From: Rhabditophanes sp. KR3021
Lineage: Eukaryota > Nematoda > Chromadorea > Rhabditida > Alloionematidae
Assembly: GCA_963281155.1 (NCBI GenBank)
Contig: CAUJLY010000006.1
Coordinates: 4,712,001-4,776,000, forward strand
Reading direction: 5' to 3'
Length of the DNA: 64,000 nucleotides
Below are positions 1 to 11,297 of this stretch, piece by piece. Each line of letters starts with the position of its first letter. Within the stretch, counting starts at the first letter, position 1. A model generated the notes under the pieces. It ran no database searches, was not told the DNA's origin, and saw only the letters and a program-made list of their open reading frames with translations. The translations under genes were made by a program, and so were the position numbers.

Positions 1-2
1 GT

Positions 3-251
3 AAAAAATTGTACGAGTGGGCACTTCGTTTAAACGTTGTAGCATTTATAAAGGATGCTACTAAAAAATTCATACTTTGCAAAATAGATAAAAAATATTT
101 AGTAGACATTATTACAAATGTTAAATACATCTCAAACATATATTGCCAAATCAACAAATTAAGCAATCCCTTCTACATTACTCAATTATTAACCCTCCTC
201 GACAAATGGTCTTATCAGAAAAATAATGTACTATGGCTTTCTTTTGTTTAA
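3..251 (+). CDS. possible 3' end of a gene cut by the window start
   Basis: An open frame enters from the window edge and stops at 249-251, giving about 80 residues with a plausible mix of hydrophobic and charged residues. I do not recognise it. It has no ATG near its start, so if real it is a terminal exon of a + strand gene that began to the left. The next gene appears to start at 468. Alternatively it could be an upstream exon of that gene, but the acceptor before 468 is weak. An ORF this short is near what chance can give. Confidence 0.25.
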   Translation, partial: KKLYEWALRLNVVAFIKDATKKFILCKIDKKYLVDIITNVKYISNIYCQINKLSNPFYITQLLTLLDKWSYQKNNVLWLSFV

Positions 252-467
252 TTATTATACACGCCATCATTTCTAAATATTATCATTAAGTAAGAGCCAA
301 ATTGTTGCTTGTAATTCATCCTAACAAGATTAGCAAAAATTACTTAAAAAGATAGTACTCGTTAAGTTTTATCATTCACCATTACTTGAACATATTTCTA
401 TTTTATATTTTCATCAGCATTGTATTTAAATAAATAGTCTAAACTACTCAAATTAATTCAACAAAAG

Positions 468-1669
468 ATGATACGCTATGATAAGGATAAAGAAAGGTAA
501 CACAACACACATGATTTTTCGATTAACTGTAAATATCTGCATTTAATCTAAATTTAATTAGCATTATTATTATTAACGTGCATATTAATTTGTTTTTTCA
601 CTTTCAGCGGAGAAACATTATTAGTTACATTAAGAATTGCAATCAAAAACCCACTCACATTTCCCTTTAGGTTGATTGGTGATAAAGCGAATGGAGTGTT
701 TGTAACATGTGTTTCGGATGATGTAAGTTAAATCAAGAGCCATTATTGTGCACTTTCACTTCGAACTTTAAGTTGACAAATATTATTAGCTCAAATTATT
801 ATTTTAGACATGTTTATTAAAGAATGGCGACATATTGCTTAGTTGTAATGAGCTGAAATTAAGAGGTTTGTCGTGTAATCAAGTCCTTTGTGCAATGAAA
901 TATTTTTTGAACCAAAACAACGGTTTTAGTTGTATTAAGTTATGGAGAAACAATGATTGTTTTTTCCAAAATAAAATTAGAAGGCATTGGACCGTTAATG
1001 AAGGGATGAATTTAATTAACACTCAATTTGTTATTGAAAATGATATTCTAAATAAAATTGATACCCGTACTTCATCGAATGGCCCTATATGCACATTGGT
1101 CATTAAAAATAAAGAAATTAGTGATGCCAATGATATAAAGATACCCAACAACACCAAGAATTATATGGCAATTTTTGATGAGGCCAAGCAAAAGACTACG
1201 ACTCGCATGGAACCTAAAAAGTAATACTTTTCTACCCTTAGCTATTAATTATTACTTTTAAACGCTTAGGCAATACTTGAACGACATTGTAAAGAAAACT
1301 CACAACCCACATCAAAACTTGTGGATATGTCCTACATGTAAGTATCCGGTCCGGATGGTAAGTGATTATCTTATATGAGATAGAATGCCCACAAACATGT
1401 AGGATAATTTAATTCTCAAATATTGATATCATTCGATTTATCCCATTGTTTGAATTAGTATCAAATGGGCTCTGATTACAATTATTTGACATAACTTTTT
1501 TTAGAGAAGATTACATTCAATGAAGCACGAATGGATTTCAAATGCAAAAAGATTATTCCCACGCTCAACTTCTAACTTTTTTGAGTTACAGCATTTTGAT
1601 GACGAAGAAATTGAGGAAGATAACTTATTTCATGAAACAAGCTTCCAAGACTACTCTTGTTTAATATAA
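468..1669 (+). CDS. divergent SP-RING (PIAS/ZMIZ-like) protein
   Basis: Five-exon model: 468-496, 608-722, 808-1220, 1270-1357, 1505-1669; all junctions keep frame, giving 269 aa. SP-RING proteins are SUMO E3 ligases that bind the E2 enzyme through a single-zinc RING variant. Seen here: the stretch KLRGLSCNQVLCAMKYF resembles the PIAS segment around its Cys-x-His-x-x-Cys site, and LWICPTCKYPV resembles the family's final W-x-C-P-x-C. About 110 residues of unrelated sequence separate the two halves, where the family normally has only a short linker. The usual zinc-binding His appears replaced, and the N-terminal SAP region is absent, so ligase activity is doubtful. The C-terminus is acidic. 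The start at 468 is the first ATG in frame with the donor at 497; an upstream exon is possible. Identity is moderate at best. Confidence 0.4.
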
Positions 1670-1695
1670 TTTATTTAAAGATTGTTATCACTTAA

Positions 1696-1707
1696 CATAT
1701 TTTTCAG
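1696..1707 (+). promoter_or_regulatory. splice acceptor in the homeobox 5' leader
   Basis: A pyrimidine-rich acceptor ending TTTTTCAG lies 50 bp upstream of the homeobox ATG and 38 bp after the stop of the preceding gene. It could be the end of a 5'-UTR intron or a spliced-leader trans-splice site. In AT-rich DNA such a site can also arise by chance. Confidence 0.3.
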
Positions 1708-1757
1708 AATATTTAATAATTTCATTTTTCTAACTTCTATACTATTGGAAATACAAA

Positions 1758-2321
1758 ATGTCTTTTGATCCTTCTATCTTCCTGAATTATAAAAATATGC
1801 ATCATTTCCCTAATTCAACTCAAATTCCTACTATCAAAAACTCTACTTCATGCTCTTACATGATTGAAAATATCTTAAACCATCGTGAACAAATAAATAC
1901 TGCCTCTTCAAGTAACATTGTTTTAAATAGGCTCGACTTAATAAATCAACACTCATTACTTTCAATTACTTACTCGAATTTAATGGAACGAAATTGTATA
2001 GACAACACTTTAAGTGATAATCTAAAAAATCATGCTACATTTTACACTTCATTAGGAAATCATAGATATGTTAGCACAGATGCAAATAAGTCAATTCCAA
2101 TTAAAAAGAAAAAAACTCGTACAACATTTACAGTCCATCAAATATGTGAGTTAGAACGTCATTTTAGTTCCAAAAAATACTTGACGTCAATGGAAAGAAT
2201 TGACCTTGCAAGGAAATTGTCTATTACAGAGACTCAAGTCAAAATATGGTATCAAAATCGAAGAATTAAGTGGAAGAAACAAGAAGTATCGTTAAATTGT
2301 GCAAATTTGAAGAGACAATAG
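1758..2321 (+). CDS. ANTP-class NK-like homeobox transcription factor
   Basis: Single-exon ORF of 187 aa, a DNA-binding regulator acting in the nucleus. The homeodomain occupies about residues 115-175, with basic arm [10 protein letters not shown], helix 1 ICELERHF, and recognition helix [17 protein letters not shown]. Gln50 and Asn51 are present, and Phe49 is changed to Tyr, as in Bar/Barx families. ICELE resembles TLX proteins, but the TLX hallmark Thr47 is absent (Ile here). I therefore assign it to the NK-like group without naming an orthologue. The N-terminal 110 residues are Asn/Ser-rich with no motif I recognise. The start is only 88 bp after the SP-RING gene stop, and a 7.6-kb desert follows. 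A candidate poly(A) signal lies near 2445-2460. Confidence 0.9.
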   Translation: MSFDPSIFLNYKNMHHFPNSTQIPTIKNSTSCSYMIENILNHREQINTASSSNIVLNRLDLINQHSLLSITYSNLMERNCIDNTLSDNLKNHATFYTSLGNHRYVSTDANKSIPIKKKKTRTTFTVHQICELERHFSSKKYLTSMERIDLARKLSITETQVKIWYQNRRIKWKKQEVSLNCANLKRQ

Positions 2322-2667
2322 CTTGACAGAACATTACGAAAGAATTCACTTAAGAACTTTTTAATGGCAAAAATATTAATAACCCTAGATTATACACAAA
2401 TCTTTTGCTTTATTACTCAATTATTTAAATCATAATCTCTCCATAACAATAAAAATAAATGTGCATAAATATACAAATTGTGTTAAATTAATGTTTACTA
2501 CATACTTCAAATCACCTTAACATTCAAAGAGTCATAGGAGTTTAGTTTGAGTATATGATTCTTAAATTTGTTATACGTGATCAACTAATATTAGCATATT
2601 ATATGATGACGTTTAGAATTATAGATACTTCATAGTATCTTGGAAACATTAGCTAATATTGTGTCAG

Positions 2668-2759
2668 ACAATGGTGGTTTAACACCATTACCAGTGTCGT
2701 CATTCGCGTTGTCAACCATTGTTTCTCTCCTGAGTCGTTTGTAGTAACGTCGATTCAGG
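2668..2759. ncRNA. hairpin cluster, possible structured RNA or element
   Basis: Two inverted repeats lie close together in a locally less AT-rich patch. The first is AATGGTG/CACCATT (2670-2676 with 2683-2689, 6-nt loop). The second is CCTGAGTCG/CGATTCAGG (2729-2737 with 2751-2759), with one G-U type pair and a 13-nt loop. ACAATGG at 2668-2674 could alternatively pair with CCATTGT at 2716-2722. I cannot fold it as a tRNA and know no family for it. Confidence 0.2.
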
Positions 2760-5603
2760 CAATTGAGATCTTAACATTATCTTATTTAAAGCCAAAACAC
2801 AACTGATTTTACCTTACAAATCAGATTTTAATAAATAGTTTAGACTCAATAAAATATGAATATGCTTTACACATGTAATGAGATTAATATTCAAATTATG
2901 TAACAATTTTAAGACTTTGACGAATTAAAATCCAATTTTGAAAGACAAATTACGATTTCTCTTTGATCTTTGTGTCTCTTTTAATAAATTTTATAAAAAG
3001 CTTTTTAATCTTATTTCAAAAATTACATGAATCCGTATCTTAAGGTATAAATAAATTCACAGTTTTTTAGAGTTATTTATTTTGAATTTACATATTGTAG
3101 GTCTTGTTTGAAAAACAGAATAATCTAATTTGATTCTATTTACGTCAATAGACTAAAGTTTAGACTACCAGAAATTCATAGTTTAAAGCATATGAAATAT
3201 TCCGATTTTTATAATTATAACAACAGAGGAGATTATCTAACTTTAATAATTTAACCACGAATATTACATTTTTCTGTCAATTCATTATCCATTATATCTA
3301 TTAAGATACTTTTATAAACAATTCCTACGATTTACAAGATCCCAAATTATATTCTTTTTTATTAAATTATCAATAGAAGTTTTATAGTAACAATCAAACT
3401 TTGCAATTGGTATTCTCAATCATAATTTTAAATTTATTAAAAAAGAAAATGTTAGATCTTTGGGTATTATGAAAAACTTGATAATAACCGTGCTTAAATA
3501 CAATTTGTATCAAAAAGTGCAGCTTCATTTTTACCGCTTCTGTTGCCAAGTTTGTGTAAATTTTGATATTTCAGAATACTTGTTTCGACTTTCAAAGAAA
3601 TCACATACCTTAAGTTATATACTTCTAAAAACGCAATTAATATTTTGTATTGAAACTTGCACGACATTAGGGAAAAATAATGAAAATAATTCTCTAGGCA
3701 TCATTACAAAACTAATTGTTATCATTAAATTAGGATTTTAATATATTTTGATGTATAATTAAATGATTTGTGTATAAAAAGTTTGAATTGTGTCGTATCT
3801 GTTAAATTAAGAATAAATCGTTTAATGTTTTGAATAAGTAATTTTTGATAATCCTTTTATACTTATAAGTATTTATGATTAGTAAAAGATAACTTTTGTT
3901 ATAATGCAGCACTTAAAGCGTTTATATTCCAAGCCATATTGTAATTGCGTGATTTGTCATGGATGATTTCAACTGTTTTTTAAAGTATTTAAGCAGTGTC
4001 ATAAAAAAGCATGCAAATATAGACTATATAAAAACACCACGTCACAAATATTATTATGAAACTTATTCTGACGTTGGCAAATATAAAAGTGCTTAAAACA
4101 TTAAAACAATTTTCTGATTGTTTACTAATTTGGAACTTGCCTTTTTTGTTATGATCACATTTTGAGTAGACCATAAATGGAATCATTAAAGGTAAATTGG
4201 TACTATTAAAACTTGAAATTTTTCAAATTACTATGACCTCTAATTATTTGTATATGTAGAATCAAGATCTTTTTAAAATTGATACTCCAAAAAGCGGTGA
4301 AAAGGTCCGTTAAGGCTTTGGGAGAATATCTAATATACTTTTGTTATCTGATACTAATTTATCTTATTTGTATCTGGTAATGGATTGAGTAAATGAACTT
4401 TCGAAAATGATATATTCATAACTATCATATATGACAAACTCATAATTCTTTTTGCAAAGTAAAGTAGATATATAATTTATTTGCCTTATTATGAATATGT
4501 TTTAAAAAGACAGTTTAGTATACTCGGCCTAAATCGATCAAACTAACAGTATGTCATGTACAACTCATATAAAATCATATGATAAACATTTGAAAAAGTA
4601 ATAAATCATATAGACTACTAGCTCATTTATTTCTTTCTCCAACACTCACAACTCATAAATCTTTGTTTATACTTTAAATCTTTTCATGTTCCGGTACTTG
4701 ATTGATGAAGTATTTGTTAGTCATTCAAAGCCATTTATACACTTTACTTTAATATGTCCTAATTTATTATTTTAATGCCTCTAAACAATAAAAACTTTTT
4801 TGACATCTTACACCTTCAATCGTAAAGATAAACACACTTGCCGACACTGTAATACTGCAAATTTAATTGCTAGTTAAAGGAAGTTTACTTGCAATATATA
4901 CAACCTCTAAGCAACTTAAATGATCCATTATTTATTACAAAAGCACAACCGCTTCTTACCTATTTAAAAAGGCATCTGGTAGTGATAAAAACCTTGTCTT
5001 TTTGAAAAGATAAATATATGCATTATATCCAGTAAACATAAATAAATATAATTTTGTAAATCATTCACATAGATCTTATCATCAATCAACTTTTATTATA
5101 AAATATATGGTGCATTTTTTACTACTACTGATATTAATAACATGCAATATCATCAATCATTTTCAAACGTAAATCAAATGTCTCCCTTTGAACATTCATT
5201 TGTATGTGCGCCACCTGACGGCTTAATTATTATATGATTTAGATTGTCTTTTGATGGAATGAGTATAAAATCATTGTGAAGTGTTGATGTAAATGTTTAA
5301 ACACATAAAATATTGTGTGTTTTCGATACAACAGATCACTCGTCATATCACTTTTTTGAATTAAATAATTAATGAAGCGACATTTAATTATCCTAATTTT
5401 TGAGAAAATAATTTATAATTTATCACTGTAGCAAACACTAATGATCTAAATCAATTTATTATAATTGCGTTACAAATTCAAAAGTTTACATTTGTATCAA
5501 CAAATATCTATTTAAAGTTAATGTTTAATTAAATTTTAAAGTAATCCTGAAATTAAAACTATCTCAAAGCAGTTTTTCTGTTGATGCTAAAATGAACATT
5601 AAG

Positions 5604-5728
5604 GTAATGTATCAAATCATCTAATTATGTAATGTATCAAATCATATAATCTTGTAGTGTATCAAATCATATAATCTTGCAATGTATCAGATCATATAAT
5701 CTTATAATATATCAAATCAAATCATATT
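5604..5728. repeat. 25-bp tandem repeat, five copies
   Basis: Five consecutive 25-bp units start at 5604, 5629, 5654, 5679 and 5704. Units 2-4 differ from one another by only a few substitutions; the first and last are more diverged. The conserved core is GTATCAAATCATATAATCTT. Each unit holds an ATCAAATCAT-type word, which resembles composite TALE/homeodomain sites (reverse strand ATGATTTGAT). Function is unknown. Confidence 0.85.
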
Positions 5729-8700
5729 GTAAAATAACAAATTTGAGATACGATAAGTTATATGCCAATTTACCTCAATCAAAACATTCAATCATTCTTC
5801 ATCACTCAACATAATATATTAATTTGTCAAAAAGATAATATTTAATATCATCTTAAATTCCCAGTGCTCACAACAATAAACGTATTTGTTGTTTCTTGGA
5901 ATATTTCATTCATAAATATGCTTGGCCAAATTGAATATGTCACAATTTGGAAGTCTATTCCATCTTCGTCATATAATTATTTTAGATGAATTTGAAAAAA
6001 CTTAGAGTAGCCTTTGGTTGATGGTATTGAAGAATGGTAGTAATTGAACTGAGTATATACATGAAAATACGAGCCAGTTGATTGAACTTTTTGCAACTTA
6101 CAAAAAAATGCATGAATATGTTTATGATACTTAATTGATAACCTAATATGTTTCCTTAAAACGATCAAAAATCAAGCTCACTACCAGATTTTTAAATAAT
6201 TTTCTAAGTTTGTAAGTTAATCTGTCAATTTTTTAATATCTAACATCCCTTTCTATTAGATAAATAGATGAAGGCAATAAAGGTGATAACAAAAATTATT
6301 AATTACATCTAATTATAATATTCATTCACTTTGACGTGTATTCACATTTGATGATTTATTAGTGACAACGGTTTTTCAAATCTGAAAATATCAAATATTT
6401 GGTGAATCAAAACTTCAAGATTAACTACTGCTGCCTTTGTGTATGAGATGAAGAATTTGTTTGATTTTTTGTTTGATAAGACATGGTATAGTTGGTTCGT
6501 ATCTGTTAATTGAGTGATGATGACTGTTTTCAAGCATAAATTTATGTTGTTGACATTATTTTGGTTATTTATTATGATATTAAGCGAACAAATGATATCG
6601 CCAGTTTCCGATCCCTTCTGATGTATGTAGTATTTCCAAATATTGTAATTTTAAAAATTTTGATATACATAGCTACTGCAAAACAATTTTCTTTTGTCGT
6701 ATAATTAATTTATGAACCAATTAAAATCAAACTAATTGCAAACAGACTCTCCACTATACTTTATGGCTTTAAATATTTGTGCCCAACATTAAAGATACCG
6801 CAAAATGGGTGCCAGACAATCTGAAGATATAAAACTATTTCCCTTGATTGTAAATCACTTTTAATAACGTTAATGGCAGAAGTATATTCAAAAAATTGAA
6901 ATATTTATTGTACATAAATTGTCAACTAAAGCCAAAGCCTATTATTAGAAGTCGTTAACTAATCAAATGATGATTAATGATTCAACATATTCAATAGACT
7001 CCCTTTGCTTCTGACGTTGTGTAAATGGATGTTAATAAATTTAAAACACCATTATGCCACCAAATTTGTATCAACTTTTTTTAATTCAAAGTATTTTTAA
7101 TTATCCAAAGATATTTATATTCCACAAATTTACAAACAAATAAATAATTAAACCAAAAAGAGCATGATGGAAGATTTAAAATGATTTATTGGCTTCATTG
7201 TAAAAATATAATGCTTAATGACAATGCAATAAGTCTTTTTTACAAATAAATTATTGGCTTGATTTCCTTTTGATATTATGTAGTTGAAAAAATATTAAGC
7301 AGGCTCAATTCTACACCTGCTTCAACATTTAGTTAATTTCCAACAAAAGATGTATTTGAATAAATCTAGTGAAATACATAAATGATATATCAACCAGATT
7401 TCATTGTTTCATTGTCTTTATGATAAATGATTTAAACAAAACGATTAATTATGCACATGTATATCATTATTTTTTAAATTGTAACACAGATGGTTTGAAA
7501 GTTTTCCCATTTTTCAAATATATTTTGGCATAGTTCAAATAATTTATAGTTTTTCTTTCATTTATTCTTTTATCAAATAAATTTTAAATTGTACAGTTGT
7601 AAATTTCCTTTTATCTTCAAATGCCATTCAACTTTTGCTTAAGTTTGCTATGGGAAAGAGTAATGTTATTGGAGATAATAATTCATGCCGAAGTCAACTA
7701 TAAATCAGATCGTATCATTCCCATTAAAATCTTCTTCAAACCAACCGAACTTATTATATAATAATATTAATAATTTTGGTCACAAAACCGTCGGTAAAAC
7801 AATCCATTTAAAAAAACCTTCATCAATCATTCATTTTTGCCATCCAGTGTCAAAAATTTTTTGTTATGTGTTTCACAACCATCAATCATTTTTTGAAAAG
7901 ACAGTAATCAAAATTTAAGCACATCAAAAGGATGTAGGAAATAAAATATGTCTCAAGAACAATCACATTTGATTTACACCACCAAAATTAATGATAGATC
8001 TATTTCTGCATGTTTACTTATTTATATTCGGTGCAAGTTAATTGATAACTGTGTGGATATGTTCGTGTTTTTATAGATATTTATTCATATAATAACATTA
8101 CTTAAAAACGACGATAATACGCCTTATGATTTTTGTCCACCAATATAAGAATTGTTTTTAAATTAAAAAAATATTAATACATATGTTTATACTAAAATTT
8201 GTAATGGACCATAAACAATGATTAGGAGATTAAAGACAAAGAATTTGAGAGTCCTTGTAAATTTAAAAGCTCCTTGATGCATTTTTACATAAATTTACAT
8301 CAAATTACTCATCTTTTATTGTTCAAAAAATGTGTATATTAACTGAATCTCATACTTACACAAAAAGAACCAATAACATTAGTTATCAATACCAAAAGTA
8401 ATTGATGTATATTTACTTTTTTTAAACGTCCAGTACAATTTATAATTTTATAGAAGATACAATTTATCTTTTTTCTTCAACTTCTTACATATATACACTA
8501 TTCAGAAGGGCCAATGTATTTTGATAAATGTGAAGATTAATCGGATGTATATAATGAGGAATTAAGTCATCGAAACTGATTGATTAATCGCATCCTTTTG
8601 CTAGTTGATAGTAACATTTTTATACACTTCTTTGCGATATGTGTATATTTTGAGATAAAAAATTGCTTTTTCAGAAATGATTGATTGTTATTAAGCTATT

Positions 8701-9779
8701 AATTTAATTTTCAAAATAAATAGTGATTGGCTTTGAAAGAAAAAATGCTAAGGAAAAGTTGCTCAAATAACGACCTCCGATGGAGAAGAATATATATTTT
8801 ATAGTTGTAATATGATATAAACCAATTTGATGAGTTTTACATTTGTTTTTTATGTTCTCATGTCATTGCTTTTACACCCTTTGCTCAAAGGAAAGTTGTG
8901 ATAAATTTCGGGAAACTTGTAACATCAAAATGGTAATAAATTACATGTACTGTTGAGAAATCAAAAAAGGAAGGACAATTTTTGACATCTTTAATACGAA
9001 TAAATTACTTTATTAAGGCAAGTAGATCAAAAAAGACTTTATCTATTTGCAATCTTGTACAAACAGTTTAAACGAATTACTACCACTTTTGTGTAATATT
9101 TACTTCTGCTCCTCTTCTTTCCTTTTAAAATCATATCAATCACCAAAAGACAAATCCAAAAGGCAGCGGTGCCTTCCGATTGCGATAACTTCAATCAAAC
9201 TTATCAAGGTATAATGATGGATTGGCGTTGGGTTCATCAAAACATGCGATTTTGTGCTTAGGTTAAACATACTTTCTGTTATTGTAATCTAACGAGGTGA
9301 TGAAGACAAATGATATACTACTTTCGTCCAGTGACAGAAAAATAGATTTTATCAAATTGTTGATTACAAATTTATAAACGATGCCGCTGTTGACAAATCA
9401 TTAGGAATGGAAGATAAATTAATAATATACGATGTGAGTATGATAATTTGAAAAGTAGTTGTACATTAAAAATATTATATACATACCAACTTACATGCTG
9501 TAATATATTATAAAATATAATAATTTCTGCATGTGATGGTGACGATGAATTATTGTTTTAATTATTAATTTGTTAACATACTTTACTTTTTGAGTGATTA
9601 CATGTCGATTATTAAATATGAGAGATCAGTATAATAACGTGAAAAACATAAATATTTCTTCATCGTAAAATCATACATTAATATCATCAATTCATCATCA
9701 TAATTCAGACATGTTAAACAAAGTAATATTTTAAGCATTACGATTTGTCAAACAATGCCAACTACATAAATTTAAAAGA

Positions 9780-9805
9780 GTATTTATTCAAATTTTTTAT
9801 TTTTT
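9780..9805 (-). terminator. poly(A) signals of the NET gene
   Basis: On the minus strand two AATAAA hexamers lie about 165-190 bp past the NET stop codon, fitting the 3' end of that transcript. The call rests on the hexamers and their spacing only. Confidence 0.4.
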
Positions 9806-9968
9806 ATGAAATGTCAAGGCAGGCGACAAACCCGGCGCACTTTTGTAGACATCATCGGACCCGTTAAATCATGTAAAAGATTATTAAACAAATAAAATAT
9901 ATTGCTGGTTGTTTTTTTGTGAGATAGAAGTTGGTGCCAACACAATCATTGGTCTATTGTACAGCAAT

Positions 9969-11297
9969 TTATTGCTGCTGGAGGCCGGTTGCCATAAATA
10001 ATTGAGTGTAATAGGCAGTAGCCGCGGCGGCATTTAAAGCTGCCATGGAATTCTGATCCATTCCTGGCATCATACCCTGTTGTTGGGCTTGATGTTGCTG
10101 CTGTTGTTGTGGAATTGGCCTTGGCATGGGCATTTTCATGTATGGGTGGTAACGCATACCAGGTGTACAATTTTGCATTACATTCATCATTGAAGGTGTT
10201 GTGGCTGGAGATTCTCTAGTAGATTTACTTGATTTTTTGGAACCCTCCGAACAAATAGCGGGAGAGTTAGTAGAACTGGTACGTGAAGTTGGGACTTGAT
10301 TTTGGGAGGAAGAAACAGGTGGAAGACATCCTCCATTTCCCTGATCTGACAAATGAACTTTCATATGCTGAGTCAACAATGATGGAGTAGCAAACGATTT
10401 TCCACAGAAACTCGAACCTTCGATGAAACGGCATTCATTTTTCTCCGTTTGCCCATTTGCGGCTGCCATCAAAGACTGATAGGCTTGAAATTGGGAAATG
10501 TTATTATTTGCTTGTGGAGTTGGTTGCGGCATCATTTGACCCATAAATTGATTCTGGTAAGCAGCAGCCTGAGCTTGCATCGCAAACATTTGCATCATCT
10601 CCATCTGGTTTTGCATCTTAGGCATTGCTGAAGCTTGCATCATTGGGTGCATTTGGAATACTGGACCACTCATGTTATTGGGCATGTTGAAAGAACCGGG
10701 ATTGCCCATTACAGGTGGAAATCTCATCATCGGATTAGCAAATTGTGCCTGAGACATAGCAGCTATTGTGGCAGCTGTGATTTGATCAGCATGACTTGTA
10801 CCCGGTGCAATTAATAAAGGATTATAGGAAGACACGATAGGAGCCCTTTTGGGTGTTAATGCTGGGGAATTAGACTTTCCTTCGTTCACACCAGAAACAG
10901 CAGATGGTTTTTGCTTCGATGGCATGGTATTGTTGCCATTCGACGCACTATTGTTATTTGCGTTAGTACTAGAATGAGAAGTTGGCACTTTTGAGGCAAA
11001 TAAATTTTCGTCTTTTGGAGAAATTGTTTCATGTTTAATAGACTTTGGCGACTCCGAAGAGTTGGATGATGAATAACTGTTGTTATGACTTGTGGAAGCA
11101 CTTTTTTTATTTGATGGTATATCTGAGAGTCCAATAGTTTCGCATGTTTTTGCAAGCATTGCTAATGGTGATTTTCCAGAATCAATCTACAAAGTAATAA
11201 TAATTAGTAACGTGTCGGACAGAGTAAATTTACTTACGTTACTATGCATAGCTGGTGTGCTGAATTCAGTAAGGTATTGTGTATGAGTAAAAACCAT
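9969..11297 (-). CDS. noc: NET-family zinc finger (noc/elbow, ZNF503/703, tlp-1)
   Basis: Two exons: 11297-11238 and 11186-9969, with a 51-bp GT-AG intron; 425 aa. NET proteins are nuclear transcriptional repressors that pattern appendages, trachea and brain in insects. The join produces SGKSPLAMLAKTCETIG at about residues 23-38, matching the family's N-terminal Sp motif (SPLALLAQTC), preceded by a QYL motif as in noc. A single atypical C2H2 finger follows near residue 270, C-x8-C-x12-H-x3-H, with the family-specific eight-residue first loop. Between them are Ser/Asn-rich and Met/Gln/Ala-rich stretches, and a poly-Gln run occurs near the C-terminus. The Groucho-binding motif was not identified. 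It stands alone, bounded by 7.6- and 7.9-kb deserts. Confidence 0.9.

Larger units (their letters stand above)
2322..9968. other. gene desert between homeobox and NET genes
   Basis: About 7.6 kb with no convincing coding exon: the ORFs present are short, low-complexity and without recognisable domains. It contains a hairpin cluster near 2.67-2.76 kb and a 25-bp tandem repeat at 5.6-5.7 kb, described separately. Many ATTA/TAAT cores are present, but these are expected in such AT-rich DNA. Position between two developmental transcription factors suggests cis-regulatory content (inference). Confidence 0.5.

Noticed and set aside
7685..7918. 77-codon ORF in the first desert
   Set aside because: Low-complexity composition, no domain and no splice context; consistent with chance in long AT-rich DNA.
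9160..9180. AAGGCA/TGCCTT 6-bp inverted repeat with a 4-nt loop
   Set aside because: Too short to separate from chance, with no extended pairing.
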